Assembly: GCF_938010505.1 (NCBI RefSeq)
Contig: NZ_CALLVP010000111.1
Location: 1-58,526, forward strand
Origin: an uncultured Veillonella sp.
Lineage (GTDB): Bacteria > Bacillota > Negativicutes > Veillonellales > Veillonellaceae
Length of the DNA stretch: 58,526 bases
Direction: 5' to 3'
How positions within the stretch are numbered: position 1 is the stretch's first letter; the number at the start of each line of letters is the position of its first letter. Both the position numbers and the translations under genes were made by a program. The notes beneath the pieces were generated by a model. The model did not search any database. It had not been told where the DNA came from and saw only the letters and a list, made by a program, of their open reading frames with translations. Of this stretch, positions 17,731 to 27,600 are shown piece after piece.

Positions 17731-19599
17731 TCATCCCTTATATTCTGCAATGGCCTGCAAAAAGGTAAGTCCATATTTTTTCAATTTTGCTTCCCCTACG
17801 CCTTTAACATTGCCAAACTCACCTAATGTAGTAGGTCGTAAGTTCGCCAAATCAATGAGCACGGTATCAGGGAAGATAAGATATGGTCTAAGGCCCGCTT
17901 CTTCAGCCAAACGTTTGCGATGTAGACGTAAATGTTCAAATAAACCACCCGATGTAGGACTGGATTTTCCTCGTGCCACAGAGGCAGCAGACTTACTAGT
18001 GCGAGAAGGCACAGACACATGTTGTCTGATTTCTTCTACCTCTTTACGACCTGCTAACACTTCTTCGGCACCAGCCGTTAAGGATAACACAGGATATTTT
18101 CCCGTTGAACTGCGCAAGTAGCCAGATGCTACAAACTGCTGAATAAGACCTTTAATAGATTTTTCATCTACATTGCTCAGTAAGCCAAAGACAGGCAATG
18201 CATCATGGCCAGCACGCATAATCCGATCCGTTCGCTCACCACGGACGATAGAGGTTATCATTGATGCCCCATATCGCTCATCGGTACCCATGATGGCACG
18301 GAAAATAGCTTTTGCTTCTTTCGTAACATTGACCTTATCAGCAGAGCCCTTACAAGAGCTACAATTATCACAAGTAGTCCAAACGGTGCTTTCACCAAAG
18401 TAATTAAGCATATATTTACGCAAGCAATTACTACAGAAACAGTAATCAATCATGGACTGTAATTTGCGTAACTCCACATCTTGTCGCTCAGGCGTTTCAA
18501 TGGACTGTTCAATTAAATACTTATGAACCTGCACATCCTGCCCACTATAAAGCAAGATACATTCAGCAGGTGCTCCATCACGGCCAGCTCGTCCTGCCTC
18601 CTGATAATAGGACTCCATATTACGCGGCATTTGATAATGTAGCACATAGCGTACATTGCTTTTATCAATGCCCATACCAAAGGCATTCGTCGCCACCATA
18701 ACCTGTAATTTATCGTCTGCATAGGCATTCTGCATTTCACGGCGCACCTCGTCGTTGAGTCCTCCGTGGTAATGGCCCGCCTTAATGCCCGCACGAGTTA
18801 GATTTTCATAAACCCGATCTACATCCTTGCGCGTTGCACAATAGATAATACCATTTTCATTGGCGTGCTGTCGCACATAATGGACAACGTAATCCATCCG
18901 CTTCGGGGTGCGGATGACAGAGAAGGATAAATTAGGCCGATCAAAACCCGTCACGTATACATTAGCCGTATCTAGACCTAATAATTTTTTTATATCATTT
19001 TCTACATATTTCGTCGCCGTCGCCGTGAAAGCCCCCACGATAGGTCTCTTTGGTAATGAATTGAGCCACTCTCCAATAAGTCGATAAGACGGTCTAAAAT
19101 CATGGCCCCACTCAGAGATACAGTGAGCCTCATCTACAATGACTTGAGCAATCGGTAACGCTCGCAGTACATTACAGAAAAAATTAGAGCTCAACCGCTC
19201 TGGTGCGATATATAAAAGTTTAATCTTACCACTGCGTACTTCGTACATGGTTTTATTAAACTCAGATTGTGTAAGTGTACTATTGATGAGTGCCGCTGGG
19301 ATATTCTGTACTAAGAGACCATCCACTTGGTCTTTCATAAGAGAAATAAGCGGAGAAAACACGATAGTCAAGCCCGGCTTACAAAGCGCAGGAATCTGGA
19401 AACAGATAGACTTCCCTGCCCCTGTCGGCATGATGCCAATTACATCTTCGTTCCTCAACAATGATGCAATAGGAGCCTCTTGAGCCGGTCTAAAGGAGGT
19501 ATACCCAAAGTGGGTCTCCAACATGCGCAACGCTTGTTGTTTCGTCACAACTTGATGCGGTTTAGGTACTTCATGCTTAGTGCCTACTTGTTGTTCCAT
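17731..19599 (-). CDS. recQ: ATP-dependent DNA helicase RecQ
   Basis: A 622-residue RecQ helicase with 3'-5' activity in recombination and repair. Seen: Walker A MPTGAGKS, DEAHCISEWGHDFRP, the helicase C domain with QEAGRAGRDG, a zinc-binding RQC region with cysteines in YCFCSNCLRKY and CDNCSSC, and a C-terminal HRDC domain (LFEHLRLHRKRLAEE to the end). AAAGGAGG precedes the ATG. The length matches full-length RecQ. Confidence 0.95.
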   Translation of the reverse strand: MEQQVGTKHEVPKPHQVVTKQQALRMLETHFGYTSFRPAQEAPIASLLRNEDVIGIMPTGAGKSICFQIPALCKPGLTIVFSPLISLMKDQVDGLLVQNIPAALINSTLTQSEFNKTMYEVRSGKIKLLYIAPERLSSNFFCNVLRALPIAQVIVDEAHCISEWGHDFRPSYRLIGEWLNSLPKRPIVGAFTATATKYVENDIKKLLGLDTANVYVTGFDRPNLSFSVIRTPKRMDYVVHYVRQHANENGIIYCATRKDVDRVYENLTRAGIKAGHYHGGLNDEVRREMQNAYADDKLQVMVATNAFGMGIDKSNVRYVLHYQMPRNMESYYQEAGRAGRDGAPAECILLYSGQDVQVHKYLIEQSIETPERQDVELRKLQSMIDYCFCSNCLRKYMLNYFGESTVWTTCDNCSSCKGSADKVNVTKEAKAIFRAIMGTDERYGASMITSIVRGERTDRIMRAGHDALPVFGLLSNVDEKSIKGLIQQFVASGYLRSSTGKYPVLSLTAGAEEVLAGRKEVEEIRQHVSVPSRTSKSAASVARGKSSPTSGGLFEHLRLHRKRLAEEAGLRPYLIFPDTVLIDLANLRPTTLGEFGNVKGVGEAKLKKYGLTFLQAIAEYKG

Positions 19600-19914
19600 A
19601 GGGTCCTCCTTTCACGTTCCAGAAATGTAAATATTAATCTCGATTACTACTGACCAATATTTCGTATACCCAATACGAAATATCGTTTTTTCATTCTTTT
19701 ATTTTATCATATTTCGTTCAGTATGGGGCTTATTAGTATATGATTTCATAAGTGATGACCTAATGCGTATCTCGAAAGTATATAGTCTAAATTAGTATAA
19801 GAATCTCGTATATATCATCAAATTTTACCCTCTAAAGTGCTAATATGTGATACAATAGAAATTATTTATCATACTATAGAATATAACTAGAACCTAAGGA
19901 GGTCTTATATAGGC
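19600..19914. other. Divergent intergenic region recQ/putP
   Basis: This 315-nt AT-rich stretch separates recQ (minus) from putP (plus) and must hold both promoters. I see no gene. It contains an 11-bp perfect inverted repeat (19657-19683) near recQ, and AAGGAGGT 12 nt before the putP ATG. Confidence 0.7.
19657..19683. promoter_or_regulatory. 11-bp inverted repeat upstream of recQ, possible operator
   Basis: ATATTTCGTAT and ATACGAAATAT are perfect arms around a 5-nt spacer (ACCCA), 58-84 nt upstream of the recQ start. The same half-site plus one base occurs at 31806-31817 upstream of another gene. No transcription on the plus strand needs to end here, so an operator is likelier than a terminator. 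Confidence 0.5.
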
Positions 19915-21402
19915 ATGACACAAGACAACTTAATGATTATTATCGCCTTTGCCTTATACCTAGGACTCATGATGTATATCGGGGTCTACTACTATCGCAA
20001 ATCAAACAGCATTGGTGATTACATCCTCGGTGGCCGACAACTAGGACCATGGATTACAGCACTTAGTGCAGAGGCATCAGATATGAGTGGTTGGATGCTC
20101 ATGGGTGTGCCGGGTCTAGCGTATACTACGGGGATTTCTGGTGTATGGATTGCCGTAGGCCTCACATTAGGTACTTGGGCGAACTGGAAATTCGTATCTA
20201 GACGCTTACGTAACCATACGGAGGTAGCCAGTGACAGTTTAACCTTACCGGATTATTTGAAGAATCGTTTCCACGATCAGTCTCATTCGGTAGCTGTCAT
20301 TTCCGCCTTATTTATCTTGATTTTCTTCTTGATTTATACATCATCAGGCTTCGTGGCAGGGGGCAAATTGTTCAATACCATCTTTGGTCTTGATTACACG
20401 GTATCTCTCTTCATCACCGCTGGTATCGTCGTATTCTATACCTTCCTTGGTGGATTCCTCGCCGTATCTTGGACAGACTGTATTCAAGGCGCATTAATGT
20501 TCTTTGCCATCTTGGCAGTACCAATTACGGCAGCCATGTATATGGGTGGCCCTATAGAAACATTCCAACTTATTCAACACGAATTTCCTGAAGGCCTTAG
20601 CTTGTTTGGTAATCCATCCGATTGGTTTACTTGGGCTATCGCCCTAATCTCTTCTCTTGGTTGGGGCCTTGGCTACTTCGGTCAGCCACACATACTAGTG
20701 CGCTTCATGGCTATCTCTGATGCAAAAGAACTAAAAAAATCTACGAACATCGCCATGGTATGGGTTATCTTATCCCTTATGGCAGCTATCGCAGTAGGTC
20801 TCATCGGTCATGTATATATGTTACCTGATAAATTGGTGGGCACCAATGCAGAAACAGTATTCCTCATCATGACAGAACGCCTCTTTACTCCATTTGTAGC
20901 TGGGCTTATCTGGTCCGCCGTATTGGCAGCTATCATGAGTACCGCTTCTGCACAGTTGTTAGTAACAGCCTCTGCTATTTCTAATGACTTCTATGCTAAT
21001 ATCATCCATCCAAAAGCAAGCGATAAAGAGCTTGTATTAGTAAGTCGTATTGTAGTGCTTTTAGTGGCATTGGTTGCCATCTATATGGCTATGGATCCAG
21101 ACAGCTATATCTTGACGATGGTAGCCTATGCATGGGCAGGCTTTGGCGCGGCCTTTGGTCCGGCAATCTTGTTCTCCCTATTCTGGAAGCGCATGACGCG
21201 TCACGGCTGCATCGCTGGTATTGTTGTAGGTGGTTTAACAGTACTCATTTGGAAGCAATTTGGGTTCCTTGGCCTATACGAAATTGTGCCGGGGTTCATC
21301 TTCTCTTCTATCGCAATCTATATTGTGAGCCTCATGGATAAATTACCTCCTCGTCCAGTGCTTAAGGACTATAAAGAAGCAGAAAAAATGCACGTTCTAT
21401 AA
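19915..21402 (+). CDS. putP: Sodium/proline symporter (PutP family)
   Basis: A 495-residue inner-membrane solute:sodium symporter with about 13 membrane helices. The N-terminal LGGRQLGPWITALSAEASDM and GWMLMGVPG and the central GWGLGYFGQPHILVRFMA are typical of proline transporters of the SSS family, pointing to Na+-driven proline uptake. AAGGAGGT precedes the ATG. It is the only plus-strand gene in this part, has its own terminator, and no proline-catabolic gene is next to it. Confidence 0.9.
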   Translation: MTQDNLMIIIAFALYLGLMMYIGVYYYRKSNSIGDYILGGRQLGPWITALSAEASDMSGWMLMGVPGLAYTTGISGVWIAVGLTLGTWANWKFVSRRLRNHTEVASDSLTLPDYLKNRFHDQSHSVAVISALFILIFFLIYTSSGFVAGGKLFNTIFGLDYTVSLFITAGIVVFYTFLGGFLAVSWTDCIQGALMFFAILAVPITAAMYMGGPIETFQLIQHEFPEGLSLFGNPSDWFTWAIALISSLGWGLGYFGQPHILVRFMAISDAKELKKSTNIAMVWVILSLMAAIAVGLIGHVYMLPDKLVGTNAETVFLIMTERLFTPFVAGLIWSAVLAAIMSTASAQLLVTASAISNDFYANIIHPKASDKELVLVSRIVVLLVALVAIYMAMDPDSYILTMVAYAWAGFGAAFGPAILFSLFWKRMTRHGCIAGIVVGGLTVLIWKQFGFLGLYEIVPGFIFSSIAIYIVSLMDKLPPRPVLKDYKEAEKMHVL

Positions 21403-21410
21403 GACAACAT

Positions 21411-21448
21411 AAAAAAGCTAGTTGATTCACCGATCAACTAGCTTTTTT
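21411..21448. terminator. Bidirectional terminator between putP and the WYL gene
   Basis: A perfect stem of AAAAAAGCTAGTTGAT with its complement and a 6-nt loop is flanked by A and T tracts on both sides. It serves putP on the plus strand and the WYL gene on the minus strand, whose stop codon lies directly beside it. Confidence 0.93.
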
Positions 21449-22477
21449 TTATGAGTATTGGCGTAAACCTTCCTCAATTGCTGCTTTCACCTCAGCTACT
21501 AAAGAAGCTGGAGAAATAACTTTTACACTTTGCATATATTGGAGTGCCCAATATTTAAAGGCATCATGATTAACGCGTACACGACATACAACATTATCAG
21601 ATGTTATATTTGTGAACTCCACATTACCATCGAACCAATCTAAAATTTGATTTACGATAGAACGTTTAGCTTTAAAACTAACTGTAATGGATTCACCACC
21701 GAACATATAAATATGTTCTTTTACATATTGTGACACATTAAAGGTGCGTTGTTGTTGATATCCCTTTATCTCCCGCAAAGGTTTTCTACGTTCATTTAGC
21801 ACCGTAATATGTGCAATTCGATCGACACGTAATGTAGACATGTCATCATAATTTTCATGGTTTCCTACTAAGTAATAATGTCCCCGATTCATTACTAGTT
21901 GGAATGGGTTAAATACATATTTCCGCTCCTTATTATCTGGACCAAGATTAATATGCAACCGCTTATCCACATCTGGTTGGCAATAAGCCAACGAAATTTT
22001 TCTACCCTTTTGTATTGCTTCTTCTATGAGATCAATATTAAGAAATAAATCTTGGCTTCTATGAAGGTACCCTGTAGTACTTTCAATATCAATACCATGA
22101 GGCTTAAAATAGGAGCTACCCAATTTTGCAACACGCCCGATTAAATCTTTACGTTGAGATGCAGTAATATGGCGAGATGCCAATATACCATCAATCAATA
22201 ATCGCAATTCAGAATCTTCAAAGGTATGAATCATATAGAAATCAGTACGTCGAATGGTGCCATCTGCTCCCACAGCAGACTCTTCACATTGAATACTAAA
22301 ATCTCCAGATTCATATAAATCATTTAAATGACGGCCTAAGGTTTTCCGATCGACGGATACCTCGTACCGTTCGGCTAATATACTGCGAATCTCCTCTTGA
22401 GATAACGTATGATTAGCATCTGTTTCGTCTTTCAGGATTTCTAGTATGTATACTAGAACTGCCTTCTTAGATGCCAT
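21449..22477 (-). CDS. WYL-domain transcriptional regulator
   Basis: A 342-residue regulator with an N-terminal winged helix (residues about 8-55, SQEEIRSILAERY), a central WYL domain (KISLAYCQP, then GHYYLVGNHENYD and LRVDRI near residues 195-220) and a C-terminal extension. WYL domains bind ligands, often nucleic acids or nucleotides, and control DNA-binding. AAAGGAG precedes the ATG. A short palindrome overlaps the putative -35 of its own promoter. The target is unknown; the nearby methyltransferase gene is a candidate. Confidence 0.87.
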   Translation of the reverse strand: MASKKAVLVYILEILKDETDANHTLSQEEIRSILAERYEVSVDRKTLGRHLNDLYESGDFSIQCEESAVGADGTIRRTDFYMIHTFEDSELRLLIDGILASRHITASQRKDLIGRVAKLGSSYFKPHGIDIESTTGYLHRSQDLFLNIDLIEEAIQKGRKISLAYCQPDVDKRLHINLGPDNKERKYVFNPFQLVMNRGHYYLVGNHENYDDMSTLRVDRIAHITVLNERRKPLREIKGYQQQRTFNVSQYVKEHIYMFGGESITVSFKAKRSIVNQILDWFDGNVEFTNITSDNVVCRVRVNHDAFKYWALQYMQSVKVISPASLVAEVKAAIEEGLRQYS

Positions 22478-22585
22478 AAAAGACTCCTTTTACAAATAAT
22501 ACAATTAATACAACTTTATTAACTAATACAATTTATAGAATCATCCACAACACATTGGATGACGTTTACAAAAATACCCATACAC

Positions 22586-22614
22586 ATTATACCATACTTT
22601 CATGAACGGTTCAT
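22586..22614 (-). promoter_or_regulatory. Promoter and palindromic operator of the WYL gene
   Basis: On the minus strand a perfect TATAAT (22586-22591) lies 16 nt from a -35-like TGAACC that is part of the palindrome ATGAAC-C-GTTCAT (22602-22614). Binding there would block RNA polymerase, so autorepression is plausible. Confidence 0.55.
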
Positions 22615-22715
22615 TTTTTACTCATTAATTTTATCGATTTACTATACTTTTTTAGCAATATTATATAACTAAAAGTAATAATTATAAAATAAAATTAAAT
22701 TTAATTATATAAAAC

Positions 22716-22766
22716 AAAACCCGTTAACACTTAGTACATATATATGTTATAAGTGTAACGGGTTTT
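22716..22766 (-). terminator. Terminator of the methyltransferase gene
   Basis: A long stem (AAACCCGTTA, CACTTA with matching right arm TAAGTG, TAACGGGTTT) around an AT loop. The minus strand continues with TTTTGTTTTA and the plus strand with TTTATT, so it may work both ways. Confidence 0.8.
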
Positions 22767-22849
22767 TATTTTAACTATGAAATCAGCATGAATATAATAC
22801 AATCTCCTAGCAATACAATCAAATAACGGACTCTATCAATTAGGAAATA

Positions 22850-24460
22850 CTATTTATTTACTTTCTTACTTCTAATAAAGCCTAATTGTTCCATGCGCGT
22901 TGTTAATTCATTATAAAAGGCTTCAGCCATAGCATTTTGATGTTTCGCCGGTTGAGATTTATCAGCACTAAAGAGAAAGTCTTTTATCTTTTTAATTAGC
23001 GTAGATTTAGCTTTTGGTTTGTTCAACAATTCCATAAATAACAGATCTTCTTCAGAGATATCACCAATAGCATCATTGAACATATTTGCCCCATAAATAT
23101 ATTCACTACCACCATCGGCAATTGCTTTTACAAAGTTTGTAAAGCGGGCTGGCACATAAGATAAGCCCTCCATATATTCTTCTTTTACAGGGAATGTTTT
23201 ATAGAAGCGAATACCACCACGTACCATATGCTCTACTACAGCTTTATACAAGCTACATACAGCAGGTTCTAATTCATCATCAGATACATTAGCCGCCTCA
23301 TGAGCCGCTTTCAAAATAGCGAGGGCTTCAATCATATTAAATGTACCTCCGTCTTTGATAAGAGCTTGGAACGTATCTCTTACTAGCTCATTTTCAAACA
23401 TTTTCAATGCTTCCTCGTCAAAGAGGATTTGGAAAACAAAGCTATTTACAGTAGTACGTACAGGAATTGTATTCACTTCAGCCGGATTTGCTACAGCATA
23501 GTTGATATCTTTTGTAGCGCTAGCTTTACAAATAATAGACTTGCGGAATGTTGTATCTAATATAAAATCTAAATATTGCTCTTGGTCAGCTTGACTATTA
23601 GGCGCCAGTTGCTCTAGTTTATCTGCAATACTTTCATCATAGGTACGAACCATAGATAGTGTAAGGTCTGCATCGCATACATACGCAAGATCATGCACTT
23701 TCAAATGATCATTAAATTGATAGAAATAGCATGGATCATTATGAGGCTCTAGATGGTCATGACCTACATAATAGTCATCCTTTTGCATTACAGAGCGCAA
23801 TGCACCCAAGAATTTACTATTTCGTTCTTTAAGATTATCATAATTAAGAATCTGAGCACCCACAAGACTGCCTACGGTCTTGCCGCGCAACACCTTTTCC
23901 TTATGGGTCAACTTATCTTGGCCACGATTAGCAAACAGCATGAGCTGACGTACCTCTTCCATGGTATGCCAACCTGGGTACGTATTGTAAGACACATACG
24001 CAATCCCATTATCTGCCAAATGATTAGAAATAATATTGAGCAGCTTATCCTTCATTTCATCATTTATCCAAGAGTAGAACCCGTGCGCAATAATATAGTC
24101 AAAAGTTCCCAAGGATTCGTCAAAATTCAAAATATCTCCTTGTACCAAGGATACATTATCTAATTTTGCATCACAAATAATTTGATTGCCCTTCTCTACT
24201 TGGTCTTGTGAAAGTTCAATACCTACAAAGGTCGCCTCTGGATTATGTACTGCTTGGGAGATGATATTACCACCATAAGTAGCACCTAGTTCAAGAACAC
24301 GAGCAGTCTTTGTGGGTGGAGTATTAAGACCTACAAGAGCGCCATACGCTTCTAAATACGCCGGTGTAGTAAAAGGAAATGGATAGGATTTATAGCCTAA
24401 CTCTTTATATATCGTTTGTTGCATGTCTTCTGTTGTCATTTGTGTATTATCCTTAGCCAT
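22850..24460 (-). CDS. SAM-dependent methyltransferase with regulatory domain
   Basis: A 536-residue protein. Residues about 45-180 form a class I methyltransferase domain: the SAM-binding LELGATYGGNI, GIELS after the second strand, and DYIIAHGFYSWI. The C-terminal half matches the methyltransferase regulatory-domain family (PF10119 type) with the LYKAVVEHMVRGGI and LSYVPARF regions. No substrate is known for this family. AGAGGT precedes the ATG. It is monocistronic. Confidence 0.83.
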   Translation of the reverse strand: MAKDNTQMTTEDMQQTIYKELGYKSYPFPFTTPAYLEAYGALVGLNTPPTKTARVLELGATYGGNIISQAVHNPEATFVGIELSQDQVEKGNQIICDAKLDNVSLVQGDILNFDESLGTFDYIIAHGFYSWINDEMKDKLLNIISNHLADNGIAYVSYNTYPGWHTMEEVRQLMLFANRGQDKLTHKEKVLRGKTVGSLVGAQILNYDNLKERNSKFLGALRSVMQKDDYYVGHDHLEPHNDPCYFYQFNDHLKVHDLAYVCDADLTLSMVRTYDESIADKLEQLAPNSQADQEQYLDFILDTTFRKSIICKASATKDINYAVANPAEVNTIPVRTTVNSFVFQILFDEEALKMFENELVRDTFQALIKDGGTFNMIEALAILKAAHEAANVSDDELEPAVCSLYKAVVEHMVRGGIRFYKTFPVKEEYMEGLSYVPARFTNFVKAIADGGSEYIYGANMFNDAIGDISEEDLLFMELLNKPKAKSTLIKKIKDFLFSADKSQPAKHQNAMAEAFYNELTTRMEQLGFIRSKKVNK

Positions 24461-24606
24461 ATGAACCTCTATGTCTTACTTTATAAAATATGCATTGCTA
24501 CTTATCATTATACCAAATTCCCAGTATATTACCTACGTTTAGAGCAGTTATCACCTTAATAATATGATATAAACTAATTTAACAAATTGAATCGGGCATA
24601 CAAAAA

Positions 24607-24630
24607 GAGGCACCCTCGAAAGGGTGCCTC
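24607..24630 (-). terminator. Terminator of nifJ
   Basis: A perfect 10-bp stem GAGGCACCCT/AGGGTGCCTC with a 4-nt loop, followed by TTTTTG on the minus strand, 29 nt past the nifJ stop. Confidence 0.9.
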
Positions 24631-24658
24631 ATATAGTTCTCAGTCGTTAAATAACGAA

Positions 24659-27600
24659 TTATTTTACGTCGTCAAAACCTTTTTGTAAGCGAACATAGCT
24701 TAAGCGACGTTCTTTAGCGTCTTTTTCAGTTTTAGCAAATAATTCTTCTGCAACGTCTGGAGCCGCTTTAGCCAAGGAAGCGTAACGTACTTCACCTTTA
24801 AGGAAGTCTTGGAAGCTTTCAGTTGGTTCTTTGGAATCCAAGGAGAATGGATTTTTACCTTCTTCTTTAAGTTGAGGGTTGTATCTGTAAAGATCCCAGT
24901 AACCAGCTGCAACTGCTTTACGTTGTTCTTCTTGAGCTTTACCCATACCAGCTTTGATACCATGGTTGATACATGGGCTGTAAGCGATGATCAAGGATGG
25001 ACCTGGATATGCTTCAGCTTCTGTAACAGCTTTCATCAATTGGTTTTTATCTGCACCCATAGCTACTTGTGCTACGTATACATAACCATAAGACATAGCC
25101 ATCATGCCAAGGTCTTTTTTCTTAGTACGTTTACCAGAAGCTGCGAATTGAGCAACTGCTGCTACGTTAGTGGATTTAGATGCTTGACCACCAGTGTTGG
25201 AGTATACTTCAGTATCAAATACGAAGATGTTTACGTCTTCGCCAGAAGCTAATACATGGTCAACACCGCCGAAGCCGATGTCGTATGCCCAGCCGTCACC
25301 ACCGAAGATCCAGTGAGAGCGTTTGATCAAGAATTGTTTTTTCTCAAGAATTTCTTTCAATTCAGGAGTTGTAGCGCCTTCAGCTTCGATAGCTGCTACT
25401 AAACGTTCGGAACGTTGACGAGTAGCTGCACCAAGGTTAGCGAATTCAATCCATTGTTCTAAAGCGTCTTTCAATTCGCCAGTAGCAGTTTCAACTGCTT
25501 TAGCAGCCAATTCTACTAATTGTTGACGGATTTTCTTAACGCCGATGTACATACCGTAACCATACTCAGCATTGTCTTCGAACAAGGAGTTCGCCCAAGA
25601 AGGACCTTGACCTTGTTGGTTAGTTGTGTATGGAGATGCAGGCATGGAAGCACCCCAGATGGAGGAACAACCAGTTGCATTGGCAATCATCATGCGGTCG
25701 CCGAACAATTGAGTTAATAATTTAGCGTAAGGAGTTTCACCACAACCTGCGCAAGCACCGGAGAATTCGAACAATGGTTGTTCAAATTGAGAGCCTTTAA
25801 GAGTCTCTTTCTTCATAGGGTTTTCTTTTACAGGAAGGTTAACACCGTAGTTCCAAGCTTCAGCTTGTTCGATTTCAGTGTCGATGGAAGTCATTACGAT
25901 AGCTTTGCCTTTAGGGGATGGACAGATATCAACACAGTTACCGCAACCCAAGCAATCTAATGGGGATACTGCGATACGGAATTGAAGGTCTTTAGCACCC
26001 ATTGCAGGGATTGTATCGAAATGAGCTGGAGCCGCAGCCACTTCTGCTTCAGTTGCCAAGATTGGACGAATTGTAGCATGTGGACATACGAAGGAACATT
26101 GGTTACATTGGATACAGTTTTCAGGTAACCATTTTGGAACGAATAATGCAGGACCGCGTTTTTCGTATTTAGCAGTACCAGCAGGTAATGTACCGTCTTC
26201 GTAACCAGAGAATGTGGATACAGGAAGATCGTAACCAGCTTGAGCATTGATTGGTTGTGCAATGTTTTGTACGAAGGATGGGCAAGATTCGCAACCAGGT
26301 TTAACTGCGTGGCCACCTTCATCAACAGCATTTTTCCAGTCAGCAGGAACATCTACTTTTACCAAAGCGCCAACGCCTTGATCGATAGCAGCATTGTTCA
26401 TGTCAACGATGTTTTGACCTTTTTTACCATAGGAAGTTACTACGGATTCTTTAAGGTATTTAACAGCATCTTCAACAGGGATGATTTCAGTCAATTTGAA
26501 GAACGCAGCTTGAGTTACCATGTTGATACGACCGCCCAAACCGATTTCGGAAGCGATTTTCGCAGCATTAATGATGTAGAAGTTCAATTCTTTTTCTGCG
26601 ATTTGACGACGTAATTTAGCAGGTAAATGTTCGTTCAATTCTTCAGGAGACCAAGTACAGTTCAATAAGAATGTACCGCCTTTTTTGATGCCGCGGATCA
26701 AGTCGTATTCATGTACGTAAGATTGACGGTGACATGCTACGAATTGAGGTTCAGTTACCAAGTAAGGTAAATTGATTGGGTTTTTACCAAAACGAAGGTG
26801 AGACATTGTTACGCCACCAGATTTTTTGGAGTCGTAGTCAAAGTATGCTTGAGCATACATGTCAGTGTGGTCACCGATGATTTTGATAGCGGATTTATTC
26901 GCACCTACAGTACCGTCAGAACCGAAGCCCCAGAATTTACATTCAGTCAAACCAGGAGTTTCTACTTCTACGCCTTCAGCACGATCTAAGGACAAGAATG
27001 TAACATCGTCATTGATACCCAATGTGAAGAATTTCTTGCCATTTTCAGCGTTTAAGTTATCGAATACAGCAACGATGTCTGCAGGGATAACGTCTTTGGA
27101 GCTCAAACCATAACGACCAGCGATAACTTTTACATTACGGCCGCCGTCAACTACAGCTGCTTGTACGTCCAAGAACAATGGTTCAGCCAAAGCACCTGGT
27201 TCTTTAGTACGGTCAAGAACTGCAATGCGTTCTACAGTTTGAGGAAGAGCTTTCAACAAACGATCTGTTGCGAATGGACGGAACAAGTGAACGTTGATGA
27301 AACCTACTTTACGACCCAATTTGTTGAGGTAATCAACAGTGGATTGTACTACTTGAGCGGAAGAACCCATAGTAACGATTACATCTGTTGCGTCAGCAGC
27401 ACCATGGTAGTTGAACAATTGGTAGTTAGTACCAGCCAATTTGTTAACTTCGTTCATGTAATGTTCTACAACGTCTGGAAGTTCCAAATAGAATTTGTTG
27501 GACGCTTCACGATGTTGGAAGTATACGTCAGGGTTTTCTGCAGTACCACGAGTTACAGGAGCATCTGGATTCAAAGCGTTTTTACGGAAAGCTTTAACAG

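Larger units (their letters stand above)
22478..22849. other. Intergenic region between WYL gene and methyltransferase gene
   Basis: A 372-nt AT-rich stretch holding the WYL promoter and operator candidate on one side and the methyltransferase terminator (22716-22766) on the other. No further gene is visible. Confidence 0.7.
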
